Source: Phycisphaerales bacterium
GTDB taxonomy: Bacteria; Planctomycetota; Phycisphaerae; Phycisphaerales; UBA1924
Reading direction: 5' to 3'
Length of the DNA stretch: 10,893 nt
NCBI GenBank assembly: GCA_029212425.1
Contig: JARGNC010000046.1
Span: 1-10,893, forward strand
Shown one piece after another: positions 5,762 through 10,893 of the stretch; the stretch's first letter is position 1; each line of letters opens with the position of its first letter. The translations under genes were made by a program, and so were the position numbers. The notes below the pieces were generated by a model. It was not told the DNA's origin and made no database searches. It worked only from the letters and a program-made list of their open reading frames with translations.

Positions 5762-6126
5762 GCACTCCTGATATGAATACGAACGAGCATGATCGCGTCG
5801 CTGGAGTTCAATCCGCTGGGATTGGATCGAGTGGATGGCTGACGGTGGTGCTGTGTGTGCTTGTGGTGTTTGTGATGTCCAAGGTTGTGGGTGTGATGGA
5901 TACTCCTGCGATGGCGGAGATGGCGATCAGCGACAGTGGGTACACGATGATGACGACCAACGGCGGCGCGGACGAGATTCTGGTGCTGGTGGACTCTCGC
6001 GAGGAGTCGATCCTGGTCTATCGGGTAGCGCAGGGCGCGGACAGCGCGGGGCTGGAACTGCTCGAGCGTGAGTCTTTGAGCGGTCTCTTTACCAGAGCGC
6101 GGGCGCAGGCGGTCGGTGGCCCCTAA
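5758..6126 (+). CDS. Small membrane-anchored protein, paralogue of the preceding gene
   Basis: A 122-aa protein of unknown function. A 26-residue polar N-terminus precedes one membrane helix (27-47), after which a short domain begins at GYTMMTT (61-67), continues through EILVLVDSREESILVYRV (73-90) and LELLERESL (99-107), and ends with an Arg/Ala helix (about 109-120). The strand pattern (hydrophobic strand, VDS turn, hydrophobic strand, then Leu-Glu) repeats the layout of the preceding protein; it resembles one blade of a beta-propeller, but that is only an impression. ATGA overlap with the upstream gene plus AAGGAG indicate coupled translation, hence likely partners. The stop lies nine bases before the ricT start, so it may be co-transcribed with ricT. 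Confidence 0.7.
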   Translation: MSTPDMNTNEHDRVAGVQSAGIGSSGWLTVVLCVLVVFVMSKVVGVMDTPAMAEMAISDSGYTMMTTNGGADEILVLVDSREESILVYRVAQGADSAGLELLERESLSGLFTRARAQAVGGP

Positions 6127-6129
6127 GAT
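6124..6129 (+). promoter_or_regulatory. -10-like element before ricT, weak
   Basis: TAAGAT, overlapping the TAA stop of the upstream gene, lies exactly six bases before the GTG at 6136. No -35 match is seen at 16-18 bp. It fits the spacing rule found for other genes here, but the T and A are partly explained by the stop codon, so it could be chance. Confidence 0.25.
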
Positions 6130-6135
6130 CTGATC

Positions 6136-7596
6136 GTGCCTATCCATCCGTTACCACAGTTTGAAGAAGATCTGGCGTCTTATCTCAAGGAGAAGGAGGA
6201 CCGGGAGGCGTACGAGAAGCTGAGTGCTCCGTCGTCGATTGTGGTGCGCTTTGGGTACTCGATGATGGTGGGGGAGTTCCCGTACAGCGGCGAGGTGAAG
6301 CCGGGGTGTGGGAGCAAGCTGGTGGTCAAGACGCAGCGTGGGACGGAGCTTGGTGAGATGCTCACGAGCACCTGCGCCAACTCTGGGTGTTCGAAGAGTG
6401 TGAGCCGAAAGGAGATGCTCAAGTACATCGAGAACTCCGGCGGGCGGAAGTATCCGTTCTTTGAGCAGGGGCGCGTGCTTCGCGTTGCGGAGAAGAGCGA
6501 TCTCGACGAGGCGGCTCGGCTGGAACAATCAAAGAACGCGATGCGCGCGATCGTGCGTGGGAAGTTTAAAGCGCACGGCTTGGATATGCGGCTTGTTGAG
6601 GTCGAACCGATCCTGGGTGGTGAGCGGGTGATTGTGTACTTCAGCTCTGAGGATCGGGTGGACTTCAGGGACTTGGTCAAAGAGCTGCAGGTCGAGCTTG
6701 AGAATCGGGTTGAGCTTGTGCAGGTGGGGGCGCGGGACGAGGCGCGGATTGTTGCGGATTATGAGCGGTGCGGGCAGTACTGCTGCTGCAAGAACTTCTT
6801 GAAGGTTCTGAAGCCGATCAGTATGAAGAGCGCGAAGATCCAGAAGGCGACGCTTGATCCGCTTAAGATTTCGGGTCGTTGTGGTCGTTTGATGTGCTGC
6901 TTGCGGTATGAGGATGAGTCGTACGAGGAGCTTCGCAAGAACCTGCCGCATCGCAAGAGTCGGGTTGGGACACCTGAGGGTGATGGGATCGTGCTCGATA
7001 CGCAGATTCTGACGCAGCTTTGTAAGATCCGATTGGATGATGGGACGATTGTTGCGATTGCTGTGGAGGATCTGACTGATCCGACGCACGCGAAAGCTCC
7101 TGAGGCGCCTGAGCGGTCGAATGATCGCGGCTCACGAGAGGGTCGTGATGGTCGTGGGGGCAAGCGTGGCGAGTTTCGGAAGGAGCCTCGCAAGTCTGGT
7201 GAATCGGGTGATGGGGATCGTCCGAAGCGTCGTCGTCGCAAGTCTGCGCAGGGGAGCGGAGCGCAGGGCGGGGCTGTTGATGCGGAGACTGGTGGAACAG
7301 AGAACGCGGCTGATGAATCTGGGACAACGAGCGCTCCAAAGAAGCGTCGTCGGCGTCAGGGGAGCAAGCGGCCTCGTCCGACGCAAGCGGAGCGAGAAGC
7401 ACGCGCTCAGCAGCAGAAACCAGACGGCGAATCATCTGCGAATGCTGAAGGCGCGGCAGAGGGTGGCGCGAAGAAGAAAAAGAAGCGTCGGCGTCGTCGG
7501 CGTCGCGGTGGTGGGGGTGAATCTGGGAGTGGTTCAGGTGGAACTGGTGGTGGAACAGGTGGTGGATCTGGTGGCGGTTCAGGTGGTGGGGACTGA
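6136..7596 (+). CDS. ricT: PSP1-domain RicT-like iron-sulfur protein with basic tail
   Basis: A 486-aa cytoplasmic protein of the PSP1/RicT (YaaT) family. In Bacillus, RicT with RicA and RicF binds iron-sulfur clusters and adjusts RNase Y-dependent RNA maturation, and also affects sporulation and competence. The PSP1 core spans about 30-315. Its cysteine motifs are intact: RCGQYCCC (211-218) and RCGRLMCC (248-255), with the conserved ISGRCGRLMCCLRYE stretch. An additional Cys pair (C80, C85) is present. Unlike the usual family length (about 275-300 aa), there is a 165-residue C-terminal extension with Arg/Lys clusters (364-369, 402-407), KKKKK-RRRRRRR (446-457) and a Gly/Ser end. Such a tail would bind RNA or the ribosome; this is inference. 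The start is GTG, nine bases after the previous stop. The alternative is a later internal start, but residues before the core look real. Confidence 0.88.
   Translation: MPIHPLPQFEEDLASYLKEKEDREAYEKLSAPSSIVVRFGYSMMVGEFPYSGEVKPGCGSKLVVKTQRGTELGEMLTSTCANSGCSKSVSRKEMLKYIENSGGRKYPFFEQGRVLRVAEKSDLDEAARLEQSKNAMRAIVRGKFKAHGLDMRLVEVEPILGGERVIVYFSSEDRVDFRDLVKELQVELENRVELVQVGARDEARIVADYERCGQYCCCKNFLKVLKPISMKSAKIQKATLDPLKISGRCGRLMCCLRYEDESYEELRKNLPHRKSRVGTPEGDGIVLDTQILTQLCKIRLDDGTIVAIAVEDLTDPTHAKAPEAPERSNDRGSREGRDGRGGKRGEFRKEPRKSGESGDGDRPKRRRRKSAQGSGAQGGAVDAETGGTENAADESGTTSAPKKRRRRQGSKRPRPTQAEREARAQQQKPDGESSANAEGAAEGGAKKKKKRRRRRRRGGGGESGSGSGGTGGGTGGGSGGGSGGGD
7471..7593 (+). repeat. Low-complexity tail: Lys/Arg run then GGT-type triplets
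   Basis: Coding repeat at the end of ricT. Codons 446-457 give five Lys then seven Arg (AAG/AAA and CGT/CGG/CGC runs), and codons 458-486 give Gly with Ser/Thr in irregular GGT/GGA triplets, ending GGGSGGGSGGGD-like. The DNA is G-rich (many GG doublets and a few GGGG) and could form two-tetrad quadruplexes. Triplet slippage would keep the frame, so tail length may vary between strains. Confidence 0.8.
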
Positions 7597-7598
7597 TT

Positions 7599-7629
7599 TT
7601 GAACGCTGGGGCGATCCTTTGCGTATTGT
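7599..7629 (+). promoter_or_regulatory. Promoter of the signal peptidase gene
   Basis: TATTGT (7624-7629) lies exactly six bases before ATG 7636, with no Shine-Dalgarno sequence. A TTGAAC (7599-7604) is a possible -35, but the spacer is 19 bp, longer than ideal. It would start a leaderless transcript just after ricT. Confidence 0.5.
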
Positions 7630-7635
7630 TGGGCG

Positions 7636-9318
7636 ATGAGTACCCAAACCAATACCGCATCTTCCGCAACGAGTCCATCAAGCACTGGCACGCATCAGAA
7701 GCCGGTGGGGATGAAAGAGACGATCACGAGTCTGGTGATTGCGCTGATGCTGGCGTTGGTCTTCCGCGGGTTTGTGGTTGAGGGGTTCCAGATCCCGACG
7801 GGATCGATGGCGCCGACGCTGCTTGGGAAGAATATTCGGCACACGAGTCCGCACAACGGGTACAGCTGGACGACGGGTCCTTGGGACATGATTGCGCAGA
7901 GCCGGGTGCCTGCGAAGGTGCAGGGTCCATTGACGGTGACCGATCCGATGACGGGGCTGGATCAGGGGGAGAGCAATCGGAAGCTGTCGTCGGGTGATCG
8001 AGTGTTTGTGCTCAAGTATCTACCGATGCTGCACGAACCTGAGCGGTGGGATGTGGTGGTGTTCAAGAATCCGGGGACGCACGAGAACTACATCAAGCGG
8101 CTGGTCGGGCTTCCGGGCGAGCAGCTTGCGATCGTGGATGGGGATTTCTTCACTCGCAAGTTTGTCGAAGGGAAGACCGCGACGACTGGGTGGGATGCGT
8201 GGGAAGCGAGCGACTGGGAAGTGGCGCGCAAGAGCGAGCGTATCCAGCGGGTGATGCTGCTGGATGTTTCGGATTCGAGGTACGCGCCGTTGGTGGTTGA
8301 TCCGGGGTACCGATCCCCTTGGGATGGGGTTGGCAACGGATGGGATGGGGTGCGGTCATCTTCGGAGTATGTATATTCTGGGTCGGGTGATGCGAAGCTG
8401 GTGTGGAATGGGACGCGACCTATTACTGATCGGTATGCGTATAACCAGATCCGCAATGGGTTTGATCTGAGCGCGACTCCGGATCAACCGACGACTGGGT
8501 ATCGTCCGTTTTATGTTTCGGACATTGCGCTTTCAGTGGATATGAAGTTGAATGAGTCTGGGATTGTTGCGACGCCGATGATTTCGGCGCGTGGTCATCA
8601 GTTCCGCGCGGTGGTTGATGCAGGCGCAGGAACCGCGAAGGTTGAGATGCGCGAGGATCAAGAGGGGGCGGCGTGGGTCGCGATGGATTCTGGATCGTTC
8701 GGTTCGCGGGGTGTTGGCGATGTGGTGGGGATCGAGTTCTGGCATGTGGACCAGGCGATGTGGTTGTTTATTGATGGGGATCTGGTGTGCGGCGGCGCGG
8801 AAAATGGCGCGTATTCCATGACCCCGCTCGAGCGGGCGCAGGCGGCGACTGGGATGACACGCGTAGAGCTTGAAGCGGATCGGCGATCGGGTGACGGGGT
8901 GAGCAAGCCTGGCGTGCTTTCGCGTCCGGATGTGTATAAGCCTGCGACGGTGGAGTGGGGATTCAGCGGTGGTGGGTTTGCGCTGCACAATGTCCGCGTG
9001 AGGCGCGACATCAGCTACAAGAACATGTCTGATGATTCATCGAGGACGGCGACTCTGGGTGGTCATCCGGAGCACTTCCCGACATTGACTGACGAAGAGT
9101 TCTTTATGTGCGGCGACAACTCTCCGCGTTCGTTGGACTCGCGATTGTGGGAAGAGGGATCAATCGTGCCTTGGGTTGAGGAGTTGATTGACGATCGTGT
9201 GGGGATGGTGAATCGTGATCTGGTGGTGGGCAAGGCGTTCGTGGTGTATTGGCCGAGCATGCTCAAAGAGGGGAAGATGGCGGCGCCTGATGTTGGTCGG
9301 GTGCGCTGGATTTGGTGA
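7636..9318 (+). CDS. lepB: Signal peptidase I (S26A) with large insertion
   Basis: A 560-aa type I signal peptidase that cuts signal peptides at the outer face of the inner membrane. A Ser/Thr-rich leader precedes one membrane helix (about 28-48). Catalytic Ser57 is in box B (IPTGSMAPT, 53-61), general-base Lys154 in box D (NYIKRLVGLPGE, 151-162), and box E is GDNSPRSLDSR (493-503). All key residues are intact, so it should be active. Ordinary LepB is 180-325 aa; the extra length is a roughly 320-residue insertion between boxes D and E (about 170-488). Part of it (about 320-390, with IEFWHVDQAMWLFIDGDLV at 366-384) looks like a LamG/concanavalin-type beta sandwich. A region at 64-84 (GKNIRHTSPHNGYSWTTGPWD) sits where some planctomycete homologues, from memory, carry a Cys-based knuckle, but has no Cys. 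The stop is 19 bp from the convergent prenyltransferase gene. Confidence 0.93.
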   Translation: MSTQTNTASSATSPSSTGTHQKPVGMKETITSLVIALMLALVFRGFVVEGFQIPTGSMAPTLLGKNIRHTSPHNGYSWTTGPWDMIAQSRVPAKVQGPLTVTDPMTGLDQGESNRKLSSGDRVFVLKYLPMLHEPERWDVVVFKNPGTHENYIKRLVGLPGEQLAIVDGDFFTRKFVEGKTATTGWDAWEASDWEVARKSERIQRVMLLDVSDSRYAPLVVDPGYRSPWDGVGNGWDGVRSSSEYVYSGSGDAKLVWNGTRPITDRYAYNQIRNGFDLSATPDQPTTGYRPFYVSDIALSVDMKLNESGIVATPMISARGHQFRAVVDAGAGTAKVEMREDQEGAAWVAMDSGSFGSRGVGDVVGIEFWHVDQAMWLFIDGDLVCGGAENGAYSMTPLERAQAATGMTRVELEADRRSGDGVSKPGVLSRPDVYKPATVEWGFSGGGFALHNVRVRRDISYKNMSDDSSRTATLGGHPEHFPTLTDEEFFMCGDNSPRSLDSRLWEEGSIVPWVEELIDDRVGMVNRDLVVGKAFVVYWPSMLKEGKMAAPDVGRVRWIW

Positions 9319-9337
9319 GCGATGGTTTTGGGTGGGA

Positions 9338-10285
9338 TTAGTGAAGCAGAATATCGAGTGATCCCAGCGCGCCGAGTGTGAGGGAGATGATGCCGTTGAG
9401 GGTGAAGAAGGCGATTGGGATGCCTGCTTTCCCGCGTTTGGCGAGGATTGTGTGCTCGTAGATGAGCAGCGCTGCTGTGAGTGCGGTTGCGGTCGTGAAC
9501 AGGGTCGAGAGCTGGGTGGATTGCTGGCACGCGACGATGAGCAAGATCAGCGCCGCGAGGTGGAACGCACGCGAGATCCAGATCGCGGATTTCCATCCGA
9601 ACCTCGCTGGGATCGAGTTGAGCTTTGCAGCGCGGTCGTGGTCGAGGTCTTGGAGGGCGTAGATGATGTCGAATCCTGCGACCCAGAGGAGGACCATCAG
9701 TGCGATGGTGAACACGCTGGGTACATCGGGAAGCATGTCGGGGTTGACGGCGATCGCGGCGGCGATGGGGGACGCGGCGAGGGCGCCTCCCAGGAAGATA
9801 TGGCAGAGGAATGTGAATCGTTTGGTGAAGGAGTAGAACCCGATCCATGCGAGGACTGGGAGGGCGAGCTGGGTGGGGAGCCAGTTGTTGTAGAAGAATC
9901 CGAATCCGGCGGTGGTGAGGACGAAGGCGAGTGCGGTTGCTGTCAGCAGGAGGAAGCCGTCTCGTTTGGTGAGCGTGCCGCTCGCGAAGGCGCGGCGTTT
10001 GGTTCGTTCGTTTTCTGCGTCGAGGTTCGCATCAGCGACGCGGTTGACGAGCATGGCCCATGTGCGTGCGAAGATCATGCAGAGGATGATGAGTGCGAGC
10101 ATGCCGGGGAGGGTGGCGTAGTTTATTTGGCCGTCTTGGGTGCGCGGCGCGACGAGGAAGGCGCCGAGGATCGCGAAGGGCAGCGCGAAGACGGAGTGTG
10201 CGAGCTTGATGTCCGAGAGCGCGATGGTGACGCGCTTGGTCCAGGGGAGGGGAGCGGTCGTCGGGATGGTGTTGATGGTCGTCAC
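9338..10285 (-). CDS. mqnP: UbiA-family polyprenyltransferase, probably MqnP
   Basis: A 315-aa integral membrane prenyltransferase expected to attach a polyprenyl chain to an aromatic acid in quinone synthesis. Eight or nine hydrophobic segments are visible. The two Asp-rich, Mg-binding motifs are intact: N81-R-V-A-D85-x3-D89 followed by ERTKRR (93-98), and D206-x2-Y209-x3-D213-x3-D217 followed by KLNSIPARFG (221-230). The second motif (DIIYALQDLDHDR) and the C-terminal pattern match the UbiA-like subgroup used in futalosine-dependent menaquinone synthesis rather than classical ubiquinone UbiA. That assignment is inferred from motif memory. The start is GTG at 10285. A longer open frame extends to 10468, but it would overlap mntR and is low-complexity, so I reject it. 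The gene lies 28 bp downstream of mntR, probably in the same transcript. Confidence 0.88.
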   Translation of the reverse strand: MTTINTIPTTAPLPWTKRVTIALSDIKLAHSVFALPFAILGAFLVAPRTQDGQINYATLPGMLALIILCMIFARTWAMLVNRVADANLDAENERTKRRAFASGTLTKRDGFLLLTATALAFVLTTAGFGFFYNNWLPTQLALPVLAWIGFYSFTKRFTFLCHIFLGGALAASPIAAAIAVNPDMLPDVPSVFTIALMVLLWVAGFDIIYALQDLDHDRAAKLNSIPARFGWKSAIWISRAFHLAALILLIVACQQSTQLSTLFTTATALTAALLIYEHTILAKRGKAGIPIAFFTLNGIISLTLGALGSLDILLH

Positions 10286-10313
10286 GGGCGTGGTGTGTTT
10301 GTGTGTGGTTTCG

Positions 10314-10748
10314 TTACTTGCGGTTTTTGAGTGAGCGGGTGAGTTCGGCGAGCGCGGCGAGGGTCTGGTGGGAGGTGTGGTGCTCGATTCCTTCTGCGTC
10401 GATCTGCGCTTGGGATTCTTCGACACCGATCGCGAGGAGGAACGCGAGCACGATCTCGTGACGCTCACGGCATTGGTCCGCGAGGGACTGTCCTGCTTCG
10501 GTCAGGAAGATCGGTTTGCGCGGTTCTTTGGTGAGCAGGCCTTCTTTGGCGAGGCGATTGATGATTCGTGTGACGGTGACATGGGAGACTCCCATGCAGT
10601 TGGCGAGGTCCCCAACGCGGGCGGTGCCGGTCTGTTCGATGAGCTGGGCGATTGCTTCGGCGTAGTCCTCGGCTGTCTCGTCGCGGTGCGCGGCGCGGGT
10701 GGACTCGAAGCGGTCGGACTGGGTGATGTCGGGTTGCGGCTTGTTCAC
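10314..10748 (-). CDS. mntR: MntR manganese-responsive regulator (DtxR family)
   Basis: A 144-aa metal-dependent repressor that would bind DNA when loaded with Mn(II) and control manganese uptake or export. A winged helix spans about 42-85 (VGDLANCMGVSHVTVTRIIN recognition region, then the wing KPIFLTEAG). The metal ligands known from Bacillus MntR can be placed: Asp28 and Glu31 (EDYAE), His97 (RHEIV), and Glu119, Glu122 and His123 (DAEGIEHHTS). There is no SH3-like third domain, which separates it from DtxR and IdeR. The start is GTG with AGGA (minus-strand complement of 10755-10758) six bases upstream. The prenyltransferase gene follows after 28 bp. No manganese transporter is inside the window. 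The start of a divergent gene may lie at the right edge and would be a natural target. Confidence 0.92.
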   Translation of the reverse strand: MNKPQPDITQSDRFESTRAAHRDETAEDYAEAIAQLIEQTGTARVGDLANCMGVSHVTVTRIINRLAKEGLLTKEPRKPIFLTEAGQSLADQCRERHEIVLAFLLAIGVEESQAQIDAEGIEHHTSHQTLAALAELTRSLKNRK

Positions 10749-10782
10749 GATCGGTCCTGCGTCTGCGAGTCGTTTGGTGGAC

Positions 10783-10812
10783 GGTTTATTGGTCTGAACT
10801 GTAGGGGTTCAA
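10783..10812 (-). promoter_or_regulatory. Candidate mntR promoter
   Basis: On the minus strand TTGAAC (10812 to 10807) is followed after 18 bp by TAAACC (10788 to 10783). This would place the transcription start about 25-30 bases before the GTG, leaving room for the AGGA ribosome binding site. It has a poor last base in the -10. No palindromic operator was recognised. Confidence 0.35.
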
Positions 10813-10830
10813 GCGTGATCGCACAGGTGA

Positions 10831-10860
10831 TTGAGGATGTGTTGTGTGGATCGGTAGTCT
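10831..10860 (+). promoter_or_regulatory. Candidate divergent promoter
   Basis: TTGAGG (10831-10836), an 18-bp spacer and TAGTCT (10855-10860) run toward the right edge. The ATG at 10870 lies nine bases after the -10-like word, near-leaderless. It is divergent from mntR, with about 120 bp between the two start codons. Confidence 0.35.
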
Positions 10861-10861
10861 G

Positions 10862-10885
10862 ATCCGCTGATGCGGATGGTTTTTT
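10862..10885 (+). terminator. Terminator-like hairpin at the right edge
   Basis: ATCCGC (10862-10867), loop TGAT and GCGGAT (10872-10877) form a perfect six-pair stem, followed by GG and six Ts (10880-10885). It has the form of an intrinsic terminator on the plus strand, but no plus-strand gene precedes it: the region upstream is the back of mntR and its promoter. It may instead be a structure within the 5' end of the divergent gene. Confidence 0.3.
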
Positions 10886-10893
10886 CGGGGTTG
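10870..10893 (+). CDS. Possible 5' end of a divergent gene (partial)
   Basis: An open frame starting at ATG 10870 reads M-R-M-V-F-S-G-L to the window edge. Support is only the promoter-like sequence upstream and the divergent position relative to mntR. A second ATG lies in frame at 10876. The length is far too short to name a product. A short hairpin with a T-run overlaps it, an alternative explanation of the same bases. Confidence 0.25.

Noticed and set aside
7507..7593. Possible minisatellite or CRISPR-like repeat
   Set aside because: The units are irregular GGT/GGA triplets in frame with ricT, without spacers or constant repeat length.
9319..9337. Terminator between the convergent signal peptidase and prenyltransferase genes
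   Set aside because: Only 19 bases with no inverted repeat or T/A run of useful length on either strand.
9452..10330. A 292-residue plus-strand open frame across the prenyltransferase
   Set aside because: It is antisense to a gene with two intact Asp motifs, is composed mainly of Gly/Glu/Asp/Val and shows no domain.
10286..10468. N-terminal extension of the prenyltransferase frame to 10468
   Set aside because: It would overlap mntR by 155 bases, is low-complexity Ser/Thr/Pro/Lys, and has no counterpart in UbiA proteins. GTG 10285 gives a normal length.
10368..10862. A 164-residue plus-strand open frame across mntR
   Set aside because: It is the reverse of mntR, whose metal ligands are all present; Gly/Leu/Val-rich and without recognisable features.

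Overview
The window looks like a chromosomal segment of a planctomycete, most likely of the Phycisphaerae. This is inferred from gene content and style: moderately high GC, an MCE-type lipid-transport pair, a RicT/PSP1 protein with a long basic low-complexity tail, a signal peptidase I with a very large insertion, and an MqnP-like UbiA prenyltransferase. No rRNA, tRNA, CRISPR, insertion sequence or phage gene is visible, so it reads as core or near-core chromosome with several lineage-specific small genes.

Layout. Nine or ten plus-strand genes fill 36-9318. (1) 36-4307: a DUF4190-like membrane protein, an MlaF-type ABC ATPase, an MlaD/MCE substrate-binding protein, and a membrane-anchored alpha/beta hydrolase whose start overlaps the mlaD stop. 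These probably form one lipid-handling operon; the MlaE permease is not in the window. (2) 4401-5289: an orphan PD-(D/E)XK-type nuclease-like protein behind an AT-rich patch, then a tiny secreted or membrane protein with its own promoter. (3) 5447-7596: two small, apparently paralogous membrane-anchored proteins with overlapping stop and start, followed closely by RicT. (4) 7636-9318: signal peptidase I. On the minus strand, ending 19 bp from the signal peptidase stop, lie mntR (10748 to 10314) and a UbiA/MqnP-type prenyltransferase (10285 to 9338). A probable divergent gene begins at the right edge.

Three features go beyond ordinary annotation. First, five plus-strand genes have a TANNNT -10-like hexamer exactly six bases before the start codon, the geometry of leaderless transcription. 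Second, the plus strand is G-rich even through the minus-strand genes, so the skew follows the DNA strand rather than gene direction. Third, the promoter of the 80-aa protein has a run of eight Gs as part of its 17-bp spacer, a possible slippage switch. The best candidates for undescribed biology are the MCE-hydrolase coupling, the paralogous mini-protein pair next to ricT, the RicT tail and the signal peptidase insertion domain.
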